A stretch of 64,000 bases of DNA from Flavobacteriales bacterium (lineage in GTDB: Bacteria; Bacteroidota; Bacteroidia; Flavobacteriales_E; Vicingaceae). Where the stretch lies: positions 1-64,000 of the forward strand of contig JADYZM010000025.1 of assembly GCA_020853105.1 (NCBI GenBank), given 5' to 3'. This document shows positions 45,432-54,657 of this stretch, piece by piece; the stretch's first letter is position 1; every line of letters begins with the position of its first letter. Under the pieces are notes generated by a model, which made no database searches, was not told the origin of the DNA, and saw only the letters and a program-made list of their open reading frames with translations. The position numbers were made by a program, and so were the translations under genes.

Positions 45432-45785
45432 TTAGTATTGATTCATCATTTCTTCCCAAGGCATAGATGTAAGTGCAGCACCAATGATTGAGATGTATAT
45501 GATTACCACAATTACGTATAGGCTAGAGAGACAAACGCCAATAATTCCACAAATTCTACCGGCTTTCATATTTTTATATGAACTTTCGGTATAACCCTGT
45601 GGATTTGATAAATACAGTTTGTTGGCTTTGCTCGCCATTACAATTGAAATTATACCTAAAGTAAGACCAATTATCCCGTAGCAAAAGCAAAAAACAATGG
45701 ATAAAATACCTAAAACCAATACTCCTGTTGAGTTTGGAAGGTCTTGTAATGAAGGTTGAGTTGTGTTGTTTTGAATTGTTTCCAT
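45432..45785 (-). CDS. DUF4190-like small membrane protein
   Basis: This 117-residue protein has two hydrophobic blocks (about 22-50 and 76-110). The first, VLGILSIVFCFCYGIIGLTLGIISIVMA, is typical of the Bacteroidota CCC-motif/DUF4190 group. A Tyr-rich loop with the pattern GYTESSYKNMKAGRICGIIG lies between. The function is unknown. It is downstream of another small membrane protein gene but separated from it by a terminator, so it probably has its own promoter or depends on read-through. Confidence 0.75.
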   Translation of the reverse strand: METIQNNTTQPSLQDLPNSTGVLVLGILSIVFCFCYGIIGLTLGIISIVMASKANKLYLSNPQGYTESSYKNMKAGRICGIIGVCLSSLYVIVVIIYISIIGAALTSMPWEEMMNQY

Positions 45786-45802
45786 GCAGTAAATGTAAAT
45801 AA

Positions 45803-45829
45803 AAAAAGGCTGCCTTTGGCAGCCTTTTT
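45803..45829 (-). terminator. Bidirectional-type terminator between small membrane genes
   Basis: AAAAAGGCTGCC (45803-45814), loop TTT, GGCAGCCTTTTT (45818-45829). The perfect 12-bp stem, with A and T runs on both sides, lies 12 bp after the stop of the DUF5684-like gene. Confidence 0.9.
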
Positions 45830-45841
45830 ATTAAAAAAATA

Positions 45842-46180
45842 TTAAGCAGCAGGTTGTCCTTGATATTGAGCATCTCCAAATCCTAAAATTGGATAGAAAA
45901 TGAAACTTAAAAATAATAATCCCAAAGTAAATCCTACACCTTTTCCAAAAGCTTTTGACAAGGCATTTATTATGATAATTAATGCAATAAAGTTTACAAT
46001 TGGTATTAACAGTAATACAATCCACCAAAGAGGTTTGTTTACTATTTTTAATAAAATAATCAAGTTGTAAATTGGCACAATACAAGCCCAACCAGGTTGT
46101 CCTGCTTTTGTATAAATTTTCCACATTGATGCAATCATAAATACAATGATTGCTACGTACAAGATAATTCCGATAATCAT
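45842..46180 (-). CDS. DUF5684-like small membrane protein
   Basis: This 112-residue membrane protein has about three helices (2-22, 32-45 and 50-100 in two segments). The family pattern is IYTKAGQPGWACIVPIYNLI followed by KPLWWIVLLLIPIVNFIALI and then GKGVGFTLGLLFLSFIFYPI. This matches DUF5684, thought to be signal-peptidase-like only by past misannotation; no catalytic residues are present. A 171-bp AT-rich space upstream shows no other gene. Confidence 0.8.
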   Translation of the reverse strand: MIIGIILYVAIIVFMIASMWKIYTKAGQPGWACIVPIYNLIILLKIVNKPLWWIVLLLIPIVNFIALIIIINALSKAFGKGVGFTLGLLFLSFIFYPILGFGDAQYQGQPAA

Positions 46181-46351
46181 AATTTTTCTGTTTTTTAGTT
46201 AATATTTAATTAATTTAGTTAGAGTCAACTAATTTATAACAAATTTTGGAATAGTAAAATTTTTAACGAAAAAAATATTCAATTTATCGAAAATAACATT
46301 GAATTGATATAAAATACTCGAATAAAAGAAAAAGAATTAAAATTTTAAACA

Positions 46352-48046
46352 CTATTTCTTTACTTTTTTCTTCTGAGAAATTTCAATAGAATAGTCTTTA
46401 AAAAACAAAGTTTTATCTCCCTGTAGTGTTATGTTTTTCAAAATACCTAGCTCTTTTTTTATGCTCAATGTTTGCTCTTCTTTGTTGAAATATGAACACC
46501 AATGTTCAAAATCATTATTCACCTTAAATTTATTTATTGCAATAATTTCATCATTTATTGAAATTCCTGATTTCTCAGCAGGAGAATTTGGGTAGATATT
46601 ATCTATTAAACACTTTCCGTTTTCGTATTTCACTTTTAAACCCAAGTAGCTCTCGTTGTAGTGTTTTGATGGTTTAACACTTAATTTATATCCCAAATAG
46701 TTTAAACCATCAACTATATATGGAGTAAAGTCTTCTTTTCCTTGAATGATTGAGTTGAATATTTTGTTGTAAGATTTTCTGGCAATTTGCTCTACTGCTC
46801 GTTTATAGTCATCACCGGTAATTCCTTTATCCTTTTTAGCAAAGGTTGTGTAAAGCAATTTCATCACATCATTTAACGATTTTTTATTCTTTGTGTTTTT
46901 AAGAATAAAGACATCAGTTATAAAAGCTATCAATGCTCCTTCGGTATAAATAGATGTTTTTCTACCGGGAACTCCTTTAGTATATCCATCTATCCATGTG
47001 TCAAATGAAGATTGTTCAACTGAGTAATTAAGTCTTCCTGTATTGTGGTAATGTTTAAATAATAGTTCATTAAATGTTTTTGCATATTGTTGAAAATCAA
47101 AAACACCAGATGTTAAAAGCATTTTATCGCCCATGTAGGTTGTAATACCTTCATATATATATCCAAGATTTGAATAGTTTTCTTTGCTATAGTTATAAGG
47201 GAGCATCTCCAATGGTCGAATTTGTTTTACGTTCCATGTATGATAAAGTTCGTGTGAACTTATTCCTAAAAATTCGTCATACCAATCCTTGTTAGTAAAA
47301 ACATCATAACCGGGTCCTATTGTAATTACTGTAGATTTACAATGCTCAACTCCGTGGTAGGCTTTAAAAGGCAATATTTGAATTAAAAAGTGATATTCTT
47401 TTACAGGAAATTCACCAAAAGATGTTATTTGAGTGCTACAAAACTTACTAAAGTCGGTTTCCAATTTTCTAAAATCAGGTTTGCATTCACCATTTAGCCA
47501 AATATGAAATAAGGTATTTTTTACTTTAAACTCATGATGTTTTAGCTCGATTGATGCAATTATTGGGCTATCAACCAATTCATGAAAATCTACAGCAACA
47601 AAAGAATTTTTTGATTTTTTTTGTAAGGAAGTTGCTATTTGAAAATTTTTAGGAATTTCCAACTTCAATTCACAAGGAGAATCGATGAATTCATCGATGT
47701 ATAATAAACAATTTATGGGATTCACATACAATTGATTCTCGTCTATAAATGATGATCCTGCATTAAGTTCAGCAGCATAATAATTATATTTTATTACAAG
47801 CCGTTTTGTGTTTTTTGTATCCACTTTCCAGCATTCTTTTGAAATTTTTTCGAAGTTTAATGTTTTTCCTTTTTCATCGAATGCAGACCATTTTTGGATA
47901 TTTTTTGCAAAATTTCCCATTTCATATCTTCCGGGTCGCCATGCCGGAAGTCTAACCAAAGTCTCATCAGTATTAATAGTTGTTGTATAAAATTCAATTT
48001 CAATATATTGCTGATTAGGGTTGTTATATGATATTTTATATTTCAT
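46352..48046 (-). CDS. M61 family metallopeptidase (glycyl aminopeptidase type)
   Basis: This 564-residue peptidase has the three expected parts: an N-terminal beta domain (about 1-165), an M1/M61-like zinc peptidase domain with SHELYHTWNVKQIRP (HExxH, about residues 262-266) and the downstream Glu in YIYEGITTYMGDKML, and a C-terminal PDZ domain (about 465-550, NSPAEKSGISINDEIIAINK). No signal peptide is seen, so it is probably cytoplasmic. It follows aroE by 12 bp on the same strand. Preferred substrates are not known here. Confidence 0.93.
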   Translation of the reverse strand: MKYKISYNNPNQQYIEIEFYTTTINTDETLVRLPAWRPGRYEMGNFAKNIQKWSAFDEKGKTLNFEKISKECWKVDTKNTKRLVIKYNYYAAELNAGSSFIDENQLYVNPINCLLYIDEFIDSPCELKLEIPKNFQIATSLQKKSKNSFVAVDFHELVDSPIIASIELKHHEFKVKNTLFHIWLNGECKPDFRKLETDFSKFCSTQITSFGEFPVKEYHFLIQILPFKAYHGVEHCKSTVITIGPGYDVFTNKDWYDEFLGISSHELYHTWNVKQIRPLEMLPYNYSKENYSNLGYIYEGITTYMGDKMLLTSGVFDFQQYAKTFNELLFKHYHNTGRLNYSVEQSSFDTWIDGYTKGVPGRKTSIYTEGALIAFITDVFILKNTKNKKSLNDVMKLLYTTFAKKDKGITGDDYKRAVEQIARKSYNKIFNSIIQGKEDFTPYIVDGLNYLGYKLSVKPSKHYNESYLGLKVKYENGKCLIDNIYPNSPAEKSGISINDEIIAINKFKVNNDFEHWCSYFNKEEQTLSIKKELGILKNITLQGDKTLFFKDYSIEISQKKKVKK

Positions 48047-48058
48047 ATCTAAAGTGTA

Positions 48059-48793
48059 TTATTCATTCCAAATTTTCCAAGATTTTTCTGCTTGAATTTT
48101 CAGCATTTGTAACCCATTAATTGTTGTTGCTCCTTTTTTTCTTCCTTCTTTTAAAAATTGAGTTTCATCGGGATTGTATATTAGGTCGTACAACAAATGT
48201 TTTGAAGTAATTTCATTGTAGCAAATTTCTGGTTTTTCATCAATTTTTGGGAAAGTCCCTATAGGGGTAGTATTTACGATAATTTGATGGTTTCTAATAA
48301 CATACTCATTCACATCGTTATAACTTATTTCGTTGTCTTTTTTTGGTGTTCTTGATACAAAAAGACAATTGATGTTTAATGAATTTAATACATAATAAAC
48401 AGCTTTAGAAGCCCCGCCAGTACCTAATATCAAAGCACGTTCTTGTGAAATTTCCAAAAATGGCTTCAACGATTGCTTAAATCCATAAATATCTGTATTG
48501 TAACCGGTCCATTTTCCATTGGTAATTTTTACGGTATTAACAGCTCCAACTTCAGCGGCTTCTGAATCAATTTTGTGAAGATATGGAATGATTTGTTCTT
48601 TGTATGGGATGGTAACATTAAAACCCATCAATTCAGGTGTATTATTAACAACTGTTTTTACTTGAGAAATATCTTTAATGTCAAAATTTTTGTAGGTACA
48701 GTTTGTGAGGTTTTCACGAATAAATTTATCAGTAAAAAATTGTTTGGAAAAAGAGTGATCAAGTGGGTGTCCAACAAGTCCGTATTGTTTCAT
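48059..48793 (-). CDS. aroE: Shikimate dehydrogenase
   Basis: AroE reduces 3-dehydroshikimate to shikimate with NADPH in aromatic amino-acid synthesis. The 244-residue product is slightly short, as is usual in Bacteroidota. Motifs are LVGHPLDHSFSKQFFTDKF (substrate Ser), GFNVTIPYKEQI (catalytic Lys), GAVNTVKI, NTDIYGF (catalytic Asp), the NADP loop LGTGGASKAV and NTTPIGTFP. It leads the aroE-M61 peptidase pair. Confidence 0.96.
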   Translation of the reverse strand: MKQYGLVGHPLDHSFSKQFFTDKFIRENLTNCTYKNFDIKDISQVKTVVNNTPELMGFNVTIPYKEQIIPYLHKIDSEAAEVGAVNTVKITNGKWTGYNTDIYGFKQSLKPFLEISQERALILGTGGASKAVYYVLNSLNINCLFVSRTPKKDNEISYNDVNEYVIRNHQIIVNTTPIGTFPKIDEKPEICYNEITSKHLLYDLIYNPDETQFLKEGRKKGATTINGLQMLKIQAEKSWKIWNE

Positions 48794-48886
48794 AGATTAA
48801 TTTGATACGCGGACAAAGATACAGAAACAATAATGACATAAAAAATACGTTATTGAAAATGTACTAACCTATCTAAATCCGATTTT

Positions 48887-49768
48887 ATGAAAACCCTTAA
48901 GCAATTGTGCTTTTTAAGCACACTGACATTTCTTTGTCTAATTTTTTCCTCATTCAATTCAAATAGTTGTGTGAATAAATACTACACTCAGTCAATTTCA
49001 ATTGAAGATGCACTAAAGAAAAATTTAATTAGTTGTGTAATAAAAAGCAAAGGAGGGCATCTTGGAGATTGTGTAGATATGAGCATGAAAAATGTTTCTA
49101 ATGAAAAAATTATAGTTCGGTTAGAATCGGGGAGAAATTTAGAATCAAACGATACAAATTTTCAAAACATTATTGTTGTCAGAGAAGAATATTTTGTGTT
49201 AAATCCTTTAGAAACGGATAAAAAGAACGTTTTTGGTTTTTGTTCTCAATCGCATAAATCTACTCCTAAAATCGAATCAACCTATTCGGTTGGAGAAATG
49301 AGCAATAAAACATTGGTTTTACTGGCTCAACACCTATCCAAAAATAAATATCCAACATCATCTATGCAAGAAGCCATTTGGACATTAACAAACGGAAGAC
49401 CTTTAACTTCTATATTTCACCCCAAAAGGGATTCCATTGAGAGTTTACAAAACTTCGTATCGAGTTTGTCCGAAGAAATGGCTCCATGGTATTCAATTGA
49501 ATATACAGAGCCTGTTAACGGGTTAACTTCAGATATAGCAAAGAAAGTTCATGGTGTTCTTGAGGCACGATTGTCTCAAAACACTGTCGTGAAAATCGTA
49601 ATATATGATAAGTATAACATTCCTCAACTCAGAACTGAATTTATAGCAACATCAAACGGCTTTAAACACCCTTTTAATGTAAACGTATTGTCGTTGCCTA
49701 AGGGAAGGTACCATATAGGCTTTTATACGCTTGGTGGTAGAATACAAGATAATGTGTTCAGTATTTAA
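48887..49768 (+). CDS. Secreted protein of unknown function
   Basis: This 293-residue exported protein is not recognised as a whole. A signal peptide occupies about 1-28. Two regions stand out. Residues 40-180 contain GGHLGDCVDMSMKNVSNEKI and the helix SMQEAIWTLTNGRPLTSIF. The last 75 residues look like a beta-sandwich with VKIVIYDKYNIPQLRTEF and LPKGRYHIGFYTLGG, reminiscent of T9SS-type sorting domains but without the usual YPNP start. Cysteines at about 28, 50, 62 and 118 could form disulfides. It stands alone between aroE and queE. Confidence 0.7.
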   Translation: MKTLKQLCFLSTLTFLCLIFSSFNSNSCVNKYYTQSISIEDALKKNLISCVIKSKGGHLGDCVDMSMKNVSNEKIIVRLESGRNLESNDTNFQNIIVVREEYFVLNPLETDKKNVFGFCSQSHKSTPKIESTYSVGEMSNKTLVLLAQHLSKNKYPTSSMQEAIWTLTNGRPLTSIFHPKRDSIESLQNFVSSLSEEMAPWYSIEYTEPVNGLTSDIAKKVHGVLEARLSQNTVVKIVIYDKYNIPQLRTEFIATSNGFKHPFNVNVLSLPKGRYHIGFYTLGGRIQDNVFSI

Positions 49769-49809
49769 TAAGTACAGAATTTTAATTCTTATCTGTAACT
49801 TCGCCAACA

Positions 49810-50463
49810 ATGGATTTTGAAAATATAAAAATCAGCGAAGAAGATAAGCAACAATTAAAATTGGGAAATAAATTGCCAATTATGGAAGAGTTTTATACCA
49901 TTCAAGGTGAAGGGTATAATACCGGAAAACCGGCATATTTTGTTCGTGTTGGTGGTTGTGATGTGGGCTGTCATTGGTGTGATGTGAAAGAAAGTTGGAA
50001 TCCAAATTTGCATCCATTGACTGATGTTTGGCAAGTTGTTGAAAACAGCAAGAAATTCCCGGCTAAAAGTATAGTTGTTACTGGGGGTGAGCCGTCAATT
50101 TATAATTTAAGTAAGATTACGCAATTACTTAAAAATGAACAATTTGAATTGTTTTTAGAAACATCAGGAGCGTATCCAATTACCGGTGAATGGGATTGGA
50201 TTTGTTTGTCACCCAAAAAAACTCAACCACCAATTTCTGAAAATTTCAAATTGGCAAATGAACTTAAAGTAATTATTTTTAATAAAGATGATTTTAAGTG
50301 GGCAGAAACTCAATCTCAACGAGTAGAAAATCAATGTAAACTATATTTACAACCCGAATGGAGTAAATTGGAACAAATATTGCCACAAATAATTGAATAT
50401 GTAAAAAATAATCCAAAATGGAATATTTCGTTACAAACTCACAAATACATGAATATTCCATAA
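49810..50463 (+). CDS. queE: 7-carboxy-7-deazaguanine synthase
   Basis: QueE is a radical SAM enzyme that forms the deazapurine ring of queuosine and 7-deazaguanine modifications. The 217-residue product has MEEFYTIQGEGYNTGKPAYF and the cluster motif GGCDVGCHWCD (Cx3Cx2C, three cysteines binding the 4Fe-4S cluster). VTGGEPSIYNL, ETSGAYPITGEWDWICLSPK and LQPEW follow. TAACTTCG at 49796-49803 is a possible -7 box. The PorE-like gene begins 7 bp after its stop, so both could share a transcript. Confidence 0.95.
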   Translation: MDFENIKISEEDKQQLKLGNKLPIMEEFYTIQGEGYNTGKPAYFVRVGGCDVGCHWCDVKESWNPNLHPLTDVWQVVENSKKFPAKSIVVTGGEPSIYNLSKITQLLKNEQFELFLETSGAYPITGEWDWICLSPKKTQPPISENFKLANELKVIIFNKDDFKWAETQSQRVENQCKLYLQPEWSKLEQILPQIIEYVKNNPKWNISLQTHKYMNIP

Positions 50464-50470
50464 CCATTTT

Positions 50471-52423
50471 ATGATAAAATCGATTGTTATATTACTTGTT
50501 GGAATTTTGATGCATTTTCAATATGCATTTTCACAACAAACATACACTGTAACTAATAAGAAAGCCATCAAACTGTTTGAAGAGGGAAAAGGATATTTTG
50601 ATGAACGAAAATCGGAGTTGGCTGAGTTGACTTTGCAACAAGCCTTGAGGGCAGAACCTAATTTTGCTGAAGCAGCATTGATTTTAGCTTATGTGTATGT
50701 TGAAAAAGGGGATTATGAAAATGCCATTATTTACTACCAAAAAACCATATCGTTACATCCCACCATGTTTCCTGAGGCTCACGCTACATTGGGATTGCTA
50801 CAATTCGAAATGGGTAAATATTCTGATGCTAAGCTAAATTTATCTAATTACTTAAAAATTGGAGGTATAAAATCTACCCTAAAACCTTTAGTTGAAAAAG
50901 CATTGATAGATTGTGATTTTGCTGAGATTGCATTGAAAAATCCGGTTTCGTTTCAACCAATCAATTTGGGAGAAGGCGTAAACACAGCGTTACCTGAATA
51001 TTTTCCGTCTATATCAGCCGATAACAAGTATTTATTATTTACAAGAAGATTAGACGATAAAAGTACATATACCGGATTTAATGAAGATTTTTTTATCAGT
51101 CAATTTGACGGGAACAATTGGAAAAAAGCAATTCCTCTTCGAGAAATAAACAGTCCGAATAATGAAGGTGCTCCGACCATTTCTCCCAACGGTCAGTTTT
51201 TGATTTTTACATCTTGTGAAGACCCCTTTGAAGGTTATGGGCATGGAAGAAAAGGTATAGGCAGTTGTGATTTGTTTTATGCGTATAAAGTTGGTGATAA
51301 ATGGACATCTCCAAAAAATTTAAATACACCCGTAAATACCCAGCATTGGGAAACTCAACCCACATTTTCTTCTGATGGAAAAACCTTGTATTTCATAAGA
51401 GGATTAAAAACAAGAGATGGAATTAAGAATCAGGATATTTATGTAACTGAACTTAGTGAACAAGGCACATGGTCAAATCCAATAAAGCTAAGTGATGTTG
51501 TGAATACCCCAGGCAGAGAAGAGTCAGTTTTTATTCATCCCGATGGAAAAACCTTGTATTTTTCGTCGGATGGGCATCCTGGAATGGGTGGGTTGGATAT
51601 TTATATGACCCAAAAAGACAGCATGGGAATATGGTCAAAACCTCTGAATTTAGGCTATCCAATAAATACATTTAATGACGAAAACAGTTTGCTTGTTGAT
51701 GCTAGCGGTAAGTTTGGATATTTTGCCAGCGATAGAGAAGGAGGTTATGGAAATTTGGATTTATATAAATTTGAAATTCCAGAAAAATTAAGACCAAACC
51801 GAGTTACATATCTTGCCGGAAAAGTATTTGACTCAGAAACCAGACAAGTTCTTCCTGCACGATTTGAATTGATTGATTTAAAAACAGGTAACATTGTGGT
51901 TCAATCCTATGCTGATGAAATTACCGGAGCATATTTGGTATGTTTACCTGAGAACAATGAGTACGCATTAAATGTTTCTCATGACGGCTATTTGTTTCAT
52001 TCGGAAAATTTTATGCTAATTAACGAATCGGACACGAAACCCTTTGAAAAAAATGTGGGATTGAATAAAATTAAAGTGGGAGAGAGTGTAGTTCTTAAAA
52101 ATGTATTTTTTGAAACTGCTAAGTTTGATTTGAAAGAAAAATCGAAGATTGAACTAAATAAATTGGTTCTGTTTTTAACCAAAAATCCATCAGTTAAAAT
52201 TGAAATCGGTGGACACACAGACAATGTTGGTGAAAAGAAAATGAACATGACACTATCTGTAAATAGAGCAAATGCAGTATTCAATTATATATTACAAAAA
52301 GGAATTGCAAAAGAGAGGCTGACTTCAAAGGGATTTGGTGATACTCAACCCATTTCAACAAACGAAACAGAAGAAGGTAGAGCTGAAAACAGAAGAACTG
52401 CTTTTAAAGTTACCGCCAATTAA
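50471..52423 (+). CDS. OmpA-family protein with TPR, PD40 and CRD domains (PorE-like paralogue)
   Basis: This 650-residue envelope protein has a signal peptide (about 1-21) and TPR repeats (about 30-130, LAYVYVEKGDYENAIIYYQK). The PD40 propeller (about 165-430) includes GKTLYFSSDGHPGMGGLDIY. A CRD-like domain (about 445-525) precedes a C-terminal OmpA-like domain (about 530-650, IGGHTDNVGEKKMNMTLS and NRRTAFKV). The domain order is the same as the gene at 7713. Peptidoglycan binding with a role in T9SS or gliding is plausible; redundancy or specialisation between the two cannot be told. Confidence 0.85.
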   Translation: MIKSIVILLVGILMHFQYAFSQQTYTVTNKKAIKLFEEGKGYFDERKSELAELTLQQALRAEPNFAEAALILAYVYVEKGDYENAIIYYQKTISLHPTMFPEAHATLGLLQFEMGKYSDAKLNLSNYLKIGGIKSTLKPLVEKALIDCDFAEIALKNPVSFQPINLGEGVNTALPEYFPSISADNKYLLFTRRLDDKSTYTGFNEDFFISQFDGNNWKKAIPLREINSPNNEGAPTISPNGQFLIFTSCEDPFEGYGHGRKGIGSCDLFYAYKVGDKWTSPKNLNTPVNTQHWETQPTFSSDGKTLYFIRGLKTRDGIKNQDIYVTELSEQGTWSNPIKLSDVVNTPGREESVFIHPDGKTLYFSSDGHPGMGGLDIYMTQKDSMGIWSKPLNLGYPINTFNDENSLLVDASGKFGYFASDREGGYGNLDLYKFEIPEKLRPNRVTYLAGKVFDSETRQVLPARFELIDLKTGNIVVQSYADEITGAYLVCLPENNEYALNVSHDGYLFHSENFMLINESDTKPFEKNVGLNKIKVGESVVLKNVFFETAKFDLKEKSKIELNKLVLFLTKNPSVKIEIGGHTDNVGEKKMNMTLSVNRANAVFNYILQKGIAKERLTSKGFGDTQPISTNETEEGRAENRRTAFKVTAN

Positions 52424-52431
52424 CAGCTAAT

Positions 52432-53268
52432 ATGATTAAAGAAATAGGACAGTTCATCGCTTTAAAAACAATAAAAACAACACCTCAAGGTGTTTATTTA
52501 CTTACTGAAGATAAATATGAAATTCTTTTACCGAACAAATATGTCCCTAAAAACCTTCAAATGGAAGATTCTATTGAAGTTTTTTTATACACAGATTCTG
52601 AGGATAGACCCATTGCAACAACCTTAATACCCAAGGTAAAATTAAATGAAATTGCCATGCTTAATTGTGTTGACGTTACAGATTTTGGAGCTTTTTTCGA
52701 GTGGGGAGTAGAAAAACATTTGTTAGTACCTTTTTCTGAACAAGCAACAAAAATTCAACAAGGAAAATCATATTTGGTTTATCTATACAAAGATGAATTA
52801 ACCAATCGTTTAGTAGGTACAACAAAATTTGATAAATTTCTAAAGAAAAATAAAGTTGAACTAAGTTCAGGAGACAAAGTGAAGTGTATAATTAGCGGTA
52901 TAACTGAATTGGGTTATAAAGTTATAGTTGAACAAAAGTACTTAGGGCTAATTTATAAAAATGAGTTGTTTAAAAAAGTGAATTATGGAGATGAACTTCT
53001 TGGTTTTGTCAGAACAGTTAGAGACGACAATAAATTAGACATTACGCTGAACTCATCAAACCTTGATGAAATTGAAAATATTGCCAACAAAATTTTTGAA
53101 AAATTACTCAAAGAAAAAGGAGCAATCAATATATCCGATAAAAGCAGTCCCGAAGAAGTTTATGAAATGTTTCAAGTGAGCAAAAAAGCATTTAAAAAAG
53201 CAATTGGAATATTGTATAGCCAACGAAAAATAAAAATAAATCCCAATAGTATTGTGCTGGTTTCTTAG
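52432..53268 (+). CDS. CvfB-like S1 RNA-binding protein
   Basis: This 278-residue protein belongs to the CvfB/YitL family, with three S1-like OB folds and a C-terminal winged helix. Features are LNEIAMLNCVDVTDFGAFFEWGVEKHLLVPFSEQ (second S1 domain), GDKVKCIISGITELGYKV (third) and SSPEEVYEMFQVSKKAFKKAIG (winged helix). It probably binds RNA and affects gene expression; in Staphylococcus CvfB influences virulence genes. It starts 8 bp after the PorE-like gene. Confidence 0.9.
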   Translation: MIKEIGQFIALKTIKTTPQGVYLLTEDKYEILLPNKYVPKNLQMEDSIEVFLYTDSEDRPIATTLIPKVKLNEIAMLNCVDVTDFGAFFEWGVEKHLLVPFSEQATKIQQGKSYLVYLYKDELTNRLVGTTKFDKFLKKNKVELSSGDKVKCIISGITELGYKVIVEQKYLGLIYKNELFKKVNYGDELLGFVRTVRDDNKLDITLNSSNLDEIENIANKIFEKLLKEKGAINISDKSSPEEVYEMFQVSKKAFKKAIGILYSQRKIKINPNSIVLVS

Positions 53269-53292
53269 GTTTTAAGCTAATCTAAAAAAATC

Positions 53293-53300
53293 TAATTTTG
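53293..53300 (+). promoter_or_regulatory. Candidate -7 box for mtaB
   Basis: TAATTTTG matches TAnnTTTG and ends 7 bp before the mtaB ATG, so the transcript would be nearly leaderless. No clear -33 partner is seen. Confidence 0.35.
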
Positions 53301-53307
53301 CAACATA

Positions 53308-54648
53308 ATGATTCCAAACAAAAAAGTATCACTTTACACACTGGGCTGTAAATTAAATTTTTCAGAAACTTCTTCCATAGCAAGAATGTTTGAAGAAGAA
53401 GGTTTTGCTCGTGTAGAATTTGATGATTGTCCTGATGTATATGTAATCAATACTTGTTCTGTTACTGATAATGCCGACAAAAAATGCAAGCAACTAATTA
53501 ACCGTGCATTAAAAATCAATCCAAATGCGTTTATCGCCATAATTGGGTGTTATGCCCAACTTAAACCGGAGGAAATTGCAAAAATCTATGGAGTTGATGT
53601 AGTTTTGGGTGCATCAGAAAAGTTTAAAATCATAGAACATCTTTCTAACCTTGAAAAAAAAGAAAAAGCGAGTATTTATTCATCTAAAATAAAAGAGGTT
53701 AATGAGTTTGTTCCTTCATTTTCAAAAGGGGATAGAACAAGGTCATTTTTAAAAATTCAAGACGGATGCGATTACTTTTGCTCGTTTTGTACCATACCAC
53801 TTGCCAGAGGAAAGAGCAGAAACAACAGCATTGAAGAAACAATTAAGGTGGCTAATGAAGTCGCTATATCCAATATTCATGAAGTAGTATTAACAGGTGT
53901 AAATATTGGTGATTATGGGCAAGGCAAAGGGGAAACTTTTTTTGAGTTAATTCAAGAATTAGATAAAATTAAAGGTATTGATAGATTCAGAATTTCATCA
54001 ATTGAACCTAATTTATTGACAAATGAAATCATTGAATTTGTGAGTAAATCAAATCATTTTATGCCTCACTTTCACATTCCGTTACAGTCTGGTTCAAATA
54101 AAATATTGGCTGCAATGCGTAGAAAATACAACCGCGAGCTGTATTCCGAAAGAGTTTTTGAAATAAAAAGACTTTTGCCTGTTGCTTGTATTGGAGTAGA
54201 TGTAATTGTTGGATTTCCGGGTGAAACCGAAGAAGATTTTTTGGATACGTATCAGTTTTTGAACGAATTGCCAATATCATATCTTCATGTTTTTACCTAT
54301 TCCGAACGTCAGAACACAACAGCAATCAAAATGGAAACCGTTGTACCCCCAGAAGAACGCAGTAAACGAAGCAAAATGTTACATATTTTATCCGATAAAA
54401 AACGAAGGTTTTTTTATAATGAAAACCTAGGTAAAACGCATAAAGTGCTTTTTGAAAGTGAGAATAATGACGGGTTTTTACACGGATTTACTGAAAACTA
54501 TATAAAAGTAAAAATTCCTCACAAACCCGAATATGAAAATACTATTCAGGAAGTTGAATTGTTAACTATTGACGGAGAAGGAACAGTAAACTGTAAGATG
54601 AGCAAAATGTCAAAAACTATTTTACCAAAACCGGTTATCAATTCTTAA
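53308..54648 (+). CDS. mtaB: tRNA t6A37 methylthiotransferase MtaB
   Basis: MtaB adds a methylthio group to t6A37 of tRNA (ms2t6A), using two iron-sulfur clusters. The 446-residue product has the N-terminal UPF0004 domain (TLGCKLNFSETSSIARMFEE, VINTCSVTDNADKKCKQLI and IGCYAQLKPEEI with three cluster cysteines). The radical SAM core has DGCDYFCSFCTIPLARGKSR (Cx3Cx2C) and HIPLQSGSNKILAAMRRKY, and a C-terminal TRAM-like domain follows. tsaD, which makes the substrate t6A, is also in this window. lgt starts 9 bp after its stop. Confidence 0.95.
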   Translation: MIPNKKVSLYTLGCKLNFSETSSIARMFEEEGFARVEFDDCPDVYVINTCSVTDNADKKCKQLINRALKINPNAFIAIIGCYAQLKPEEIAKIYGVDVVLGASEKFKIIEHLSNLEKKEKASIYSSKIKEVNEFVPSFSKGDRTRSFLKIQDGCDYFCSFCTIPLARGKSRNNSIEETIKVANEVAISNIHEVVLTGVNIGDYGQGKGETFFELIQELDKIKGIDRFRISSIEPNLLTNEIIEFVSKSNHFMPHFHIPLQSGSNKILAAMRRKYNRELYSERVFEIKRLLPVACIGVDVIVGFPGETEEDFLDTYQFLNELPISYLHVFTYSERQNTTAIKMETVVPPEERSKRSKMLHILSDKKRRFFYNENLGKTHKVLFESENNDGFLHGFTENYIKVKIPHKPEYENTIQEVELLTIDGEGTVNCKMSKMSKTILPKPVINS

Positions 54649-54657
54649 ATTTGACAA

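Noticed and set aside
45574-46124. Overlapping minus-strand frames (45574-45879 and 45831-46124) within the two small membrane genes
   Set aside because: They lie in other frames of the DUF4190-like and DUF5684-like genes and lack any family features.
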